Assembly (NCBI RefSeq): GCF_029239295.1
Contig: NZ_JAQZBC010000002.1
Coordinates: forward strand, 426,207-490,206
Origin: Sphingomonas sp.
Lineage (GTDB): Bacteria > Pseudomonadota > Alphaproteobacteria > Sphingomonadales > Sphingomonadaceae
DNA: 64,000 bases
Direction of reading: 5' to 3'
Shown piece by piece: positions 51,200-59,916 of this stretch (its first letter is position 1; each line of letters opens with the position of its first letter). The translations under genes were made by a program, and so were the position numbers. The notes beneath the pieces are model-generated. The model saw only the letters and a list, made by a program, of their open reading frames with translations. It searched no databases and was not told the DNA's origin.

Positions 51200-53641
51200 T
51201 CAGAAGCGCACCCGACCGGTCACGCCGTAGAGGCGCGGCTGGCCAATGAAGGCGCCGTACGTCCCGCTTTGCAGCGGCTGATCGACGATCACCTGGTAAT
51301 AGTCGGAATTGGTCAGGTTCTGCGCCCAGACCTCCAGCGACCACGCCTCGCTGGTCGGCTCGATCCCGATGCGCGCGTTGAGCAGCGCGAACGGCTGCTG
51401 CACCTTCAGCGGATCGAGGTTCGAACCGGTATTGTAGCTCGACGTCCATTTCAGCGAGGCGGACGACAGGAAATTGAGATCCGACGTCATCGGCTGCTTC
51501 GAGCTGAAGCCGGCGGTGACGTTCCACTTCGCCGCGTAAGGCAGCTGGTTGCCCGACAGGCGCGTGAGGTTCGGCAGCGGCGGCGGGAAATTGCCGAACT
51601 TCGTATCGGCATAGGTCGCGCCGGCGTTCAGCGTCAGGCCCTGAATCCCGGTGTTGTACATCAGGTCGAGGTCGACGCCCTTCGACGTCACCTTCGGGAT
51701 CGACGTCACGACGAAGCTGACGCCGGTGTAGGTGTTGAGCTGGAAATCCTTGTACGTCTGATAGAAGCCCGCAATGTTGGCGAGCAGCCGCTGGCCGAGC
51801 CAGCTCGTCTTCGTACCGATCTCGTAACTTTCCACCTTCTCCGTGGCGAAGGACGTATCGGGATTGATCACGCCGATCGCGGAGCGTGCGCGATCGAGGT
51901 TGAAGCCGCCCGATTTGAAGCCATTGGCGTAGGAACCATAGGCCATCACGCGCGGCGAGAAGCGATATTGCAGCTTCGCCGAGCCGGCCCAGCGGTTCTC
52001 CGGGCGGCGCTGCTGCGTGGTGACGTCGTTGAACGCGACGTCGGAAGTGGGCGAGCAGAGCGCGGTGATCGCGGCCGCCGGCAGCCGGCGAGCGAGCGCC
52101 GCAGCGCAGGCATTGGCAGGCGAGGTATTGGTGTAGCGCGACGTCGTCCGCTTGACCTCATCGGTGTAGCGGATGCCCAATGTCAGATCGAGGCCGTCGG
52201 CGATGGTGAAGGTGTTGTCGGTGAAGATCGCGAACGACGAGGCGCGGTGACGATGGAAATCGCGCTGCCCGGTATTGGGCAGGAAGTTGCTGCCCGCCGC
52301 GATGCCAGTGAGCGCCGACACGGCGTTGGGGTTCGTCCCGCCTGACAGCAGCAGTCCGAAGTAACGTTCGTAATCGACCCCGAAGAAGGTGTTCTGGTTC
52401 GATTCGAGCCGCTCGTCAGCGTAGAAGACGCCCAGAATCGAGTTGATCCGCTCACTATTATAGGCGAGCCGCGCCTCCTGCGAGAACACCTTGAACTGGT
52501 TCGAATTGCCGTCCGAGCCGCGATACCAGATGTCGGCGGAGGAATAGTCGACATCCACGCCGCTGTTGGACTTGTAATAGCGATAGGCCGTTATCGAGGT
52601 GAAGCTGAGCGCGTCGCTCAATTCCCAGTCGAGCTGGCCGGAGACGCCGCGGTCGCGAATGCGGAAATCGGTCGGCCGGTTGGCGTAGGTGATGCGGTCG
52701 AACGGCTTGCCATTGCGCAGCGTACCGGCGTCGGGCGAGAGCGCATCGACGAACGCCGCCGTCGGCCCGGGGATGCTGGGCGCGTTGACGCAGCAATCCT
52801 CGTCGCGTTCGGACCAGTCGCCGATCAGCCGGATATTGATCGCGTCGGTCGGGCGGATCAGCAGCTGCGCGCGCACCGTCCAGTTGTTTTCATTGTCGGC
52901 GCGCGTGCTGGTGCGCGGGCCCGCGCCGGTGCGCACCTTCCAGAAACCATCGCGCTCGCGCTTCAGCGCGAAGATGCGGCCGGCGACGGTGTCGCCGATC
53001 AGCCCGCCGGTCGCCGCGCCCGACACGGTCCAGGCGTTGTAATTGCCGTAGCTGCCGACGAATTCGGCGGAAGGATTGAAGCTGGGCGAGGCGGAAATGA
53101 CGTTGATGACGCCGGCCGACATGTTCTTGCCGAACAGCGTCGACTGTGGGCCCTTCAGCACCTCGACCCGTTCCAGTTCGCCCAGATCGCCGAAGGCGAC
53201 CCCGCTGCGCGCGCGATAGACGCCGTCGACGATCGTGCCGACCGAGCTTTCGAGACCGGGGTTGTCGCCGACCGTGCCGACGCCGCGGATCCGGATCGAG
53301 GTTTGCGCGGGCGAGGTGGAGGAGGTGACGTTGAGGCCCGGCGTGATCGTCTGGAGATCCTTCACGTCGCGGATGCCGGCATTTTCCAGCTGCTGCTGAT
53401 TGAGGACGGAGACCACGACGGGCACGTCCTGCAACCGCTGCTCCCGCTTTTGCGCGGTGACGATGATCTCGCCATCGTCGGCCTGCGGGCTGCGCGTGGC
53501 ATCGGCCGTACTGGCGGCGGGCACCTGTGCCGTGGGCTGCGCCTCAGGCGCCGGCGCGGCGGAGGCGGCATCCTGCGCCGCGGCGCTGACCGAGACAGTC
53601 GAAATCGCAAGCGCAAGCACGGATGCGGTACAACGCAACAT
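51200..53641 (-). CDS. TonB-dependent receptor 3
   Basis: 813 aa. The signal peptide (MLRCTASVLALAISTVSVSAAAQ) is followed by an Ala/Pro linker, the TonB-box region with EIIVTAQKREQRLQDVPVVVSV, a plug with IRIRGVGTVGDNPGLESSVGT and LKGPQSTLFGKNMSAGVINV, and a barrel ending YGVTGRVRF. GGAGG lies seven bases before the ATG at 53641. It is likely co-expressed with the acyl-CoA synthetase downstream and controlled by the divergent TetR gene (53840), so it may import the acid that the ligase activates (inference). Confidence 0.92.
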   Translation of the reverse strand: MLRCTASVLALAISTVSVSAAAQDAASAAPAPEAQPTAQVPAASTADATRSPQADDGEIIVTAQKREQRLQDVPVVVSVLNQQQLENAGIRDVKDLQTITPGLNVTSSTSPAQTSIRIRGVGTVGDNPGLESSVGTIVDGVYRARSGVAFGDLGELERVEVLKGPQSTLFGKNMSAGVINVISASPSFNPSAEFVGSYGNYNAWTVSGAATGGLIGDTVAGRIFALKRERDGFWKVRTGAGPRTSTRADNENNWTVRAQLLIRPTDAINIRLIGDWSERDEDCCVNAPSIPGPTAAFVDALSPDAGTLRNGKPFDRITYANRPTDFRIRDRGVSGQLDWELSDALSFTSITAYRYYKSNSGVDVDYSSADIWYRGSDGNSNQFKVFSQEARLAYNSERINSILGVFYADERLESNQNTFFGVDYERYFGLLLSGGTNPNAVSALTGIAAGSNFLPNTGQRDFHRHRASSFAIFTDNTFTIADGLDLTLGIRYTDEVKRTTSRYTNTSPANACAAALARRLPAAAITALCSPTSDVAFNDVTTQQRRPENRWAGSAKLQYRFSPRVMAYGSYANGFKSGGFNLDRARSAIGVINPDTSFATEKVESYEIGTKTSWLGQRLLANIAGFYQTYKDFQLNTYTGVSFVVTSIPKVTSKGVDLDLMYNTGIQGLTLNAGATYADTKFGNFPPPLPNLTRLSGNQLPYAAKWNVTAGFSSKQPMTSDLNFLSSASLKWTSSYNTGSNLDPLKVQQPFALLNARIGIEPTSEAWSLEVWAQNLTNSDYYQVIVDQPLQSGTYGAFIGQPRLYGVTGRVRF

Positions 53642-53802
53642 CACATTTCCTCCCCATAAAACGGCAGGGCGTGGTTCCACGCCTTCTTGTTGTTCGCCGG
53701 TCGTATTGCCGACGGATCATTATACGGGCGGAAAGGGCCAAAGCGTACCTGCCACTTGTGCTAGGGTGGCATCGGACGTGGAGCGCGATCTCGACCGGGT
53801 GC

Positions 53803-53837
53803 TTGAGCGAAACGCGCAAGTCCTTATATACTGGACG
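53803..53837 (+). promoter_or_regulatory. Promoter and operator-like dyad for the TetR gene
   Basis: TTGAGC (53803-53808), 18 bases, then TATACT (53827-53832) make a good sigma-70 promoter. The start would fall at about 53840, the ATG itself, suggesting a leaderless message. GTCC (53820-53823) and GGAC (53833-53836) flank the -10 as a short dyad, a candidate autoregulatory site. Confidence 0.55.
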
Positions 53838-53839
53838 TT

Positions 53840-54454
53840 ATGGAATCGATCACCGCACCGGCCACCGCCAAGGGGCGCCCGCGCGAGTTCTGCGTCGACG
53901 AGGCGTTGGGCAAGGCGCTCGGCGTGTTCTGGGCGAAGGGCTATGAAGGTGCCTCGATGGCTGACCTCACCGAGGCGATGGGGATCACCAAGCCGAGCCT
54001 GTATGCAGCGTTCGGCAACAAGGAAGCATTGTTCCACAAGGCGCTGGCGCTCTACGAAGCGGAGAAGCTGGCCTATACGCGCGAGGCGTTGAAGCAGCCG
54101 ACCGCGCGGGCGGTGGCAGAGCATTTCATGCGCGGCGCAATCGACGCACAGACCAGCAAATGCGACCCCAAGGGGTGCCTGGGCGTGATCAGCGCCACCG
54201 CGTGCGGCGCGGAGGCGGAATCGATCAAGGCCGACGTCATCCAACGTCGCGCATCGTCGCAGGCGGCGCTGGTCGAGCGTTTTCGTGAGGCGAAGCGCGA
54301 CGGCGACATCCCCGACCACGTCGATCCCGAGGCGCTGACATCGTATCTGTACGCCATCCTGCAGGGCATGGCGGTGCAGGCGGGGTCGGGCGCGACGCGC
54401 GAGGAACTGGAGCGCGTCGTCGAGACCAGCCTGATGATGTGGCCGAGCGCCTGA
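53840..54454 (+). CDS. TetR family regulator
   Basis: 204 aa. The helix-turn-helix is at about 15-60: GKALGVFWAKGYEGASMADLTEAMGITKPSLYAAFGNKEALF. The C-terminal part resembles the AcrR/TetR branch with CDPKGCLGVISAT (two Cys, possibly reactive). The promoter overlaps a short dyad, and the message is probably leaderless. It is divergent from TonB receptor 3 and the acyl-CoA synthetase, which are the natural targets. The Cys pair could make it redox- or electrophile-responsive, as in some relatives, but that is a guess. Confidence 0.9.
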   Translation: MESITAPATAKGRPREFCVDEALGKALGVFWAKGYEGASMADLTEAMGITKPSLYAAFGNKEALFHKALALYEAEKLAYTREALKQPTARAVAEHFMRGAIDAQTSKCDPKGCLGVISATACGAEAESIKADVIQRRASSQAALVERFREAKRDGDIPDHVDPEALTSYLYAILQGMAVQAGSGATREELERVVETSLMMWPSA

Positions 54455-54647
54455 CGGCTGCAAAGGCGGGGCGCGGCTGACTGCGCCGCGCAAAGGCGCC
54501 GCCAGCATCATTTACCGGCCGCCTGATTTCTGATCGTGCGCAAACCGTCCAAGGTCATCTATCATCGCGCGTTCCGGCCCGGCTGACGGCCGGGGGAAAC
54601 GCTGCGCTGAGAGGATCATCGGCTTGATTACATTGGAGGCGGTGTCG

Positions 54648-55952
54648 GTGCCCGCCAAACCGCGCTGGTACACGCACCTGTATGTCCAGGTGCTGATCGC
54701 GATCACGGCGGGCGTGCTGCTGGGTCATTTCGCCCCGGCCACCGGCGAGGCGATGAAGCCGATCGGCGACGGGTTCATCAAGCTGGTCAAGATGATCATC
54801 GTGCCGGTGATCTTCCTGACCATCGTCACCGGGATCGCGGGGATGCGCGACCTGAGCGCGGTTGGGCGCGTCGCGGGCAAAGCCTTTGCCTATTTCCTGT
54901 TCTTTTCCACGCTGGCGCTGATCGTCGGCCTGATCGTCGCCAATGTCGTGCGGCCCGGCGACGGGCTGAACATTGATCCGGCGACGCTCGATCCCGCGCG
55001 GGTCGCGACCTATTCCGCCCAGGCGCATGAGACGACGCTCACCGGCTTCCTGATGGGCATCATCCCCGACACGTTCCTGTCGGCGCTGACTGACGGCAAC
55101 ATCCTGCAGACGCTGTTCGTCGCGATCCTGTTCGGCATCGGGCTGGCGATGATCGGCGAGCGCGGCAACCGGCTGCTGCTGGCGCTCAACGACGTGTCGC
55201 TGGCGGTGTTCAAGATCGTCGCGATCCTGATGAAGGCGGCGCCGGTGGGCGCGTTCGGCGCGATGGCGTTCACCATCGGGCGCTACGGCGTGGGCACGCT
55301 GGCCAATCTCGCCGCACTGGTCGGCACCTTTTACCTGACGTCGCTGTTGTTCGTGCTGGTGGTGCTGGGCACGGTTGCGCGGCTGTGCGGTTTTTCGATC
55401 CTCCGCCTGATCGCCTATCTGAAGGCCGAGCTGCTGCTGGTGCTGGGCACGTCATCGTCCGAAAGCGCGCTGCCGTCGCTGATCGAGAAGATGGAGCGTG
55501 CCGGCTGTCCGAAGACCGTTGTAGGCCTGGTGGTGCCGACCGGCTATTCGTTCAACCTGGACGGCACCAACATCTACATGACGTTGGCAGCGCTGTTCAT
55601 CGCACAGGCGTGCAACGTCGATCTGACGCTTGGCCAGCAACTGCTGCTGCTGGGCGTCGCGATGCTATCGTCCAAGGGCGCGGCGGGAGTGACCGGGGCC
55701 GGCTTCATCACGCTGGCCGCGACACTGTCGATCGTGCCCGACGTGCCGATCGCGGGGATGGCGCTGATCCTGGGCGTCGACCGCTTCATGTCGGAATGCC
55801 GCAGCCTGACGAACTTCATCGGCAATGCGGTGGCGACGATCGTCGTCGCGCGGTGGGAAGGACGGCTGGATCGCGAGCAGCTGGACGCGGCGCTGTCCGG
55901 GCGGGCGGCGCGGGTCGATCAGCAACCCGCCGACGCGGTGCCGGCCGGCTGA
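54648..55952 (+). CDS. dctA: C4-dicarboxylate/proton symporter DctA
   Basis: 434 aa, similar in length to E. coli DctA (428). Blocks closely match the family: [132 protein letters not shown] and [16 protein letters not shown]. It imports succinate, fumarate and malate. GTG at 54648 is preferred because GGAGG lies eight bases upstream and the sequence then begins like family members; TTG at 54624 is an alternative. It appears monocistronic. No DctBD pair is adjacent. Confidence 0.95.
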   Translation: MPAKPRWYTHLYVQVLIAITAGVLLGHFAPATGEAMKPIGDGFIKLVKMIIVPVIFLTIVTGIAGMRDLSAVGRVAGKAFAYFLFFSTLALIVGLIVANVVRPGDGLNIDPATLDPARVATYSAQAHETTLTGFLMGIIPDTFLSALTDGNILQTLFVAILFGIGLAMIGERGNRLLLALNDVSLAVFKIVAILMKAAPVGAFGAMAFTIGRYGVGTLANLAALVGTFYLTSLLFVLVVLGTVARLCGFSILRLIAYLKAELLLVLGTSSSESALPSLIEKMERAGCPKTVVGLVVPTGYSFNLDGTNIYMTLAALFIAQACNVDLTLGQQLLLLGVAMLSSKGAAGVTGAGFITLAATLSIVPDVPIAGMALILGVDRFMSECRSLTNFIGNAVATIVVARWEGRLDREQLDAALSGRAARVDQQPADAVPAG

Positions 55953-55977
55953 CGCCGGTCCACTACACCGCCGCCGG

Positions 55978-56877
55978 TCAGTGCGCCGGCAGCGGCTGTA
56001 CGGCGCGGCGGATCACATCGGCGTAGCCGCGCGAGATGCACGAGAAGCCATCATAATAACCGCGCTGCACCAGCAGCCGATGCATCGCACCCAGCCGATA
56101 GGGCGGGACGCCGGCGGCGAGGTGATGTTCCAGATGGTAATGGACATCGTTCGGCGCGACGAACAGCTTTTCCCACCAATGCGCCACCGTGGTGGAGGTG
56201 TTGCGGCGCGGATCGAGATCGCCGCGCTCCTCCGCCACGCCATGTTCGCCGATCTGCCGCAGCCGGACGATCGCGGGGTAGACGAACAGCTGGGCGGCCC
56301 ACCACAGGGCATAGGCCCACCAGCCGCCCGACAAGGCGAGCACCGTAAAAAGGCCGGCGTGGAAGGCAAGCCACGGCCATTGCTGCGCCAGTCGGAAGGT
56401 CTTCAGCTCCCGCGCCAGATCGCGGATTCCGGTGCGCCCGGTCAGATCGCGCGCGAACTTGCGCCGCAGCGACGCACGCGTGATCGGATAAGCGCGGACA
56501 AAGCCGATGTCGGGATCCTGCGGCGTGCCAGCAAAGCGATGATGCTTCAGATGATAGCTACGATATTTCGCGAGCGAGGTGTTCATCGGATAGCCGGCCA
56601 GCCACTGGCCGGCGATCTCGTTCGCACGGCGCGAGGCGAACAGCGCATGATGCGCGCAATCATGAACGATGATGCCAAGGCCCAGCTGACGCCCAGCGAG
56701 CAGCAGAACCGCCAGCACAATCGTCAGCGGATTGGGCCATGCGATCGCGAGCGCAAAAGCACCGGCGATGATCGCCCAGTTGACGAGGAGCGCCCAGGCC
56801 CCGCGCCAATCCGAAGGCCGCATCAACGCCGCCAGTTCTTCCCGGCTGAGAAAATCGGTGATCGGCGCTGGCTTCAT
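55978..56877 (-). CDS. Membrane fatty acid desaturase family protein
   Basis: 299 aa. The three histidine boxes of membrane desaturases are present: HDCAHH, HLKHH and HYHLEHH, arranged around two pairs of membrane helices. These coordinate a diiron site. The enzyme would introduce a double bond (or a hydroxyl) into an acyl or carotenoid substrate at the membrane. It is divergent from a PaaX-like regulator, whose promoter region contains a long dyad. The substrate is not evident; acyl-lipid desaturase and hydroxylase are both possible. Confidence 0.88.
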   Translation of the reverse strand: MKPAPITDFLSREELAALMRPSDWRGAWALLVNWAIIAGAFALAIAWPNPLTIVLAVLLLAGRQLGLGIIVHDCAHHALFASRRANEIAGQWLAGYPMNTSLAKYRSYHLKHHRFAGTPQDPDIGFVRAYPITRASLRRKFARDLTGRTGIRDLARELKTFRLAQQWPWLAFHAGLFTVLALSGGWWAYALWWAAQLFVYPAIVRLRQIGEHGVAEERGDLDPRRNTSTTVAHWWEKLFVAPNDVHYHLEHHLAAGVPPYRLGAMHRLLVQRGYYDGFSCISRGYADVIRRAVQPLPAH

Positions 56878-56894
56878 AAGCTAGGCTCCCGTTG

Positions 56895-57722
56895 ATGACA
56901 GCCGAACTTGTAACATTAAACGACAACATGAGTCAAACAACGTTACAAGACTGGCATGCACCGCTGTCGGCGCGATCACTCTCGCTGGGGTTCCTGTCGG
57001 CGGTGCAGCGTCCCATGCGGGTGGCGGATTTGGTTCGCCGGGCCGAGGTGATGGGGCTGGACGGAGCCGCCCTGCGCGTCGCGCTGGGACGACTGTGTCG
57101 TGAAGGCCTGGTTCAGCAGGTGGAGCGGGGGCTGTACGCAATCGGACCGGGCGGCGAGGCGCTCGACCGGCGCGCGCGAAGCTGGGCCGCGGCGGAAGAG
57201 CGCGTGACGGCGTGGACCGGGCGCTGGTTGATCGTGCTGGTCGATCACCTGGGCCGCAGCGATCGGCGGCGACTGCGCGAGCGTGAGCGGGCGCTGATGC
57301 TGTACGGGCTGGCCCGGACGCCATCAGGTGCGTGGGTACGGCCCGATAATCTTGCCGACCCGTTGCCGCAGCTCGCCATGCAGCTTCATGCGATCGGCCT
57401 TGATCCCGATGCCACGATCATCGGCGACGCCAGCTCTATCGATGATCAGCAATGGCGGGGGTTGTGGCCGCGCAAGGCGATCGAGGCGGGCTACCGCCAC
57501 TGGATCGCGGAGATGAGCGCAAGCACGGCACGACTGCCGGCGATGCCAGTGGAGGAGGCGGCGCGCGAGACGCTGTTGCTGGGCCAGTCGGTCATCCGCG
57601 CGATCAACCGTGATCCGCTGTTGCCGTCTGCGTTGATCGACACGGGGCTGCGCGCGGCGATGATCGACGCGATGCGGGGTTACGATGCGGTCGGCAAGAC
57701 CGTGTGGGACAAGATCGCGTAA
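56895..57722 (+). CDS. PaaX-like transcriptional regulator
   Basis: About 275 aa. The N-terminal winged helix reads RSLSLGFLSAVQRPMRVADLVRRAEVMGLDGAALRVALGRLCREGLV. A central PaaX-type segment follows with WTGRWLIVLVDHLGRSDRRRLRERERALMLYGLARTPSGAWVRPDNL, the usual WDGRW and GVWVRP pattern. It is divergent from the desaturase rather than from phenylacetate genes, so the name should not imply phenylacetate control. No ribosome site fits either start (56895 or 56928), and a dyad CTTGTAAC...GTTACAAG (56907-56949) spans both, so translation may be weak or leaderless. Confidence 0.82.
   Translation: MTAELVTLNDNMSQTTLQDWHAPLSARSLSLGFLSAVQRPMRVADLVRRAEVMGLDGAALRVALGRLCREGLVQQVERGLYAIGPGGEALDRRARSWAAAEERVTAWTGRWLIVLVDHLGRSDRRRLRERERALMLYGLARTPSGAWVRPDNLADPLPQLAMQLHAIGLDPDATIIGDASSIDDQQWRGLWPRKAIEAGYRHWIAEMSASTARLPAMPVEEAARETLLLGQSVIRAINRDPLLPSALIDTGLRAAMIDAMRGYDAVGKTVWDKIA
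56907..56949. promoter_or_regulatory. Long dyad in the desaturase/PaaX-like spacer
   Basis: CTTGTAAC (56907-56914) and GTTACAAG (56942-56949) are perfect 8-bp inverted arms, 27 bases apart, extended by ATT/AAC to about 10 matching positions. It is centred on the second possible start (56928) of the PaaX-like gene. The spacing of about 3.3 helical turns between arm centres fits a dimer of dimers or a loop. Confidence 0.55.
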
Positions 57723-58202
57723 CCGCTACCGATCGCGCTGTCGGAACATCCGACACGGCTACAAGGACGAAGATCGCCGCGGCGAAGTAGCTGGATAGTT
57801 GATCCAAGTTACGCAGAAATTTGGTCAAAACATCGGTTACAAACGCGACCATCCGCGCGCTCGTTTGTTGGAGGCGTCAGGCAGTCTTCCTGTGTCTGCG
57901 CCCGCGAACATTGCCTGAGAACCAATCGTGTACCAGCATCACAAGCACCAGCAATGAGCGAATGCCGTGACGAAAACCGGTCGGCACCTTGCATAAAGAC
58001 ATGCTCCGCGCTCGGCACGGCCATAGAACTTTCCGCTGCCAGCAATTCCGAGCAGGCTGAGAAGCGGCGCGTTCCTACGCCAGCGCACGGGACAAGCAGA
58101 CCGCATGACCAGGCCCGCGGCGGCGCACTCAGCTGGACTGGGCGCGCCGGCGCTTTGACGCGCCAACACCGACACACCGTTCAAAAACAACAGGAGAGCA
58201 AG
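57723..58202. other. 480-base intergenic region upstream of the DUF4142 gene
   Basis: Just after the PaaX-like stop is a perfect hairpin TGTCGGA-ACA-TCCGACA (57739-57755) without a T-tract. GTTACAA at 57836-57842 repeats a half-site of the PaaX-region dyad, possibly by chance. I found no credible small gene on either strand: open frames here lack ribosome sites. No consensus promoter for the DUF4142 gene could be fixed. Confidence 0.35.
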
Positions 58203-58757
58203 ATGATGAAGACCATCAGCCTTACCATGGCATTGGCACTGACCGGCGCGGCGCTGCCCGCAATGGCACAGACGCCGCCGCCGCCGCCGCCCGCCGAAGC
58301 GAAGTCGCAGGCCGAGCCCTATGTCATGGCCGCGGGCAAAAGCGATCTGTACGAGATCAATTCCAGCAAGATCGCGCTTCAGAAGGCCCAGCGCCCCGAA
58401 GTGAAGCGGTACGCGCAGATGCTGATTGACCACCATCAGAAGACCACCGCCGCAACCATGGCGGCGGCGCGCAAGGCCGGCATGACGCCGCCCCCGCCAG
58501 CACTGGATGCCGGGGCGACCGCCTCGCTGACCGAATTGCAGAATGCGGCGCCGGGTGATTTCGACCGGCTGTATCTGGCGCAGCAGGTGCCGGCGCATCA
58601 GGCCGCGCTGGACCTTCATCGCAGCTATGGCACCGGCGGTGACCAGCCAGCGCTTCGCACGTCCGCCAACAAGGCCGTGCCGTTCGTGCGCCAGCATCTG
58701 ACCGATGCACAGCGCATGATGAAGGCGACCACGACGCGAAACTCTGGTAGCATGTAA
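58203..58757 (+). CDS. DUF4142 family periplasmic protein
   Basis: 184 aa. A signal peptide (MMKTISLTMALALTGAALPAMAQ) and a Pro-rich spacer are followed by a helical domain with VMAAGKSDLYEINSSKIALQKAQRPEVKRYAQMLIDHHQKTTAATM. The paired His in DHHQK and a late His (AHQAALDLH) fit the ferritin-like bundle proposed for DUF4142. AGGAG lies six bases before the ATG. DUF4142 proteins are widespread periplasmic stress-associated proteins of unknown activity. It is monocistronic as far as can be seen. Confidence 0.88.
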   Translation: MMKTISLTMALALTGAALPAMAQTPPPPPPAEAKSQAEPYVMAAGKSDLYEINSSKIALQKAQRPEVKRYAQMLIDHHQKTTAATMAAARKAGMTPPPPALDAGATASLTELQNAAPGDFDRLYLAQQVPAHQAALDLHRSYGTGGDQPALRTSANKAVPFVRQHLTDAQRMMKATTTRNSGSM

Positions 58758-58857
58758 GCCATGACGGACGTCGCGCGCCGGTGACGTCCGCGCTCGATCC
58801 GGGGGTGTCGCTCGGCGGGGCCCCCGGATGCCCCCCTTTGCACACGGGCCATTGCGT

Positions 58858-59712
58858 ATGCGGATCCATCACCTGAATTGCGGCACCGACTGCCCGGTGG
58901 GCGGTGCGTTGTTCGACGGCCGCAGCCTGGGGCTGCACGGTACGCTGGTCTGCCATTGCCTGCTGATCGAAACCGACGCCGACGGGCTGGTGCTGGTCGA
59001 TACCGGCTATGGCCTGAACGATGTTCACCATCCCCATGACGCGGGGCATGTTCGGGTGCCGCGCCCATGGCGTGCGATGCTGAACATCCAGTTGCGCGAG
59101 CAGGAAACCGCCGTCCGCCAGATCGAGGCGATGGGGTTTCGCGCGACCGACGTCCGACACATCGTGGTCACTCACCTGGACTTCGATCACGCGGGCGGGC
59201 TGGACGATTTTCCCAATGCGACTGTCCATGTCATGCAGCGCGAGTTCGACGATGCGACGATGGCGCACGACGGCTTTGTCGCGCACCATCGCTGGCGATC
59301 GCCGCAGTTGAACGACGTGCGACTATGGCGCCGCTACAGTTCCGCTGGCGAGCCGTGGTTCGGATTTGACGCGGTGCGCGACTTGCCCGGGCTACCACCC
59401 GAGATCCTGATGATCCCGCTGCCGGGGCACACCTGGGGCCATGCCGGGGTAGCGGTGCAGCGCGACGATGGGCGCTGGCTGTTGCACGCAGGCGACGCCT
59501 ATTTCTATCGCGGCGAAATGCGCGCCGCGCGGCGGCGCTGCACGCCTGGCCTGCGCGCCTATCAGCGGCTGATGGAAGTCAGCGCGGAGCACCGGCTGCG
59601 TAATCAGGAGCGGCTGCGCGTTCTGTCGATCGAGCGGCGCGGCGATGTGTCGATCGCTTGTGCGCACGATCCCGTCGAGCTGGAACGCTGCCAGGCGGGG
59701 CGGCCGCTCTAA
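58858..59712 (+). CDS. Metallo-beta-lactamase-fold hydrolase
   Basis: 284 aa. The metal motif is VVTHLDFDHAGGLDDF, the HxDxDH variant rather than HxHxDH. Further ligands are visible in LPGHTWGHAG and LHAGDAYF. The fold is shared by lactonases, glyoxalase II and many others; this branch resembles AHL-lactonase-like proteins, but quorum quenching is not shown. The start MRIHHLNCGTDCPVGG at 58858 gives a family-like beginning; residues encoded just upstream look non-coding. It sits convergent with the cytochrome bd operon and has no evident pathway partner. Confidence 0.85.
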   Translation: MRIHHLNCGTDCPVGGALFDGRSLGLHGTLVCHCLLIETDADGLVLVDTGYGLNDVHHPHDAGHVRVPRPWRAMLNIQLREQETAVRQIEAMGFRATDVRHIVVTHLDFDHAGGLDDFPNATVHVMQREFDDATMAHDGFVAHHRWRSPQLNDVRLWRRYSSAGEPWFGFDAVRDLPGLPPEILMIPLPGHTWGHAGVAVQRDDGRWLLHAGDAYFYRGEMRAARRRCTPGLRAYQRLMEVSAEHRLRNQERLRVLSIERRGDVSIACAHDPVELERCQAGRPL

Positions 59713-59799
59713 GGGCAGGAGCGCGGCACCGGGCCACACGCGGCGCGGCGCCGCCTCGTACGGTTTCGCCGCCTTCGCTACTGCCGGGATCAGGCGAGC

Positions 59800-59916
59800 T
59801 CAGGTTTTCAACCAGAAGCGTATCAGCGTCGCGAGGATTCCGATCGCCGAGACGCTCAACGCCCAGATGAAGGCCATCCAGCCGACCCGCTGCCACAAGG
59901 GCGCATCCATATCCAT
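59800..59916 (-). CDS. DUF2474/CydX-like small subunit of cytochrome bd
   Basis: 38 aa (MDMDAPLWQRVGWMAFIW onwards) with a single membrane helix and a basic C-terminus (RFWLKT). Its ATG overlaps the cydB stop by one base (TGATG). Short single-helix proteins in this position belong to the DUF2474 or CydX group that stabilises the oxidase; the W-x-R-x-x-W pattern fits DUF2474, associated with the cyanide-insensitive branch. It is well below usual gene-calling length and easily missed. Confidence 0.82.
   Translation of the reverse strand: MDMDAPLWQRVGWMAFIWALSVSAIGILATLIRFWLKT

Noticed and set aside
57604..57852. An 82-codon minus-strand frame with a hydrophobic start near the PaaX-like gene end.
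   Set aside because: It overlaps the PaaX-like coding region, has no ribosome site and its second half is Arg/Ser/Pro shadow sequence.
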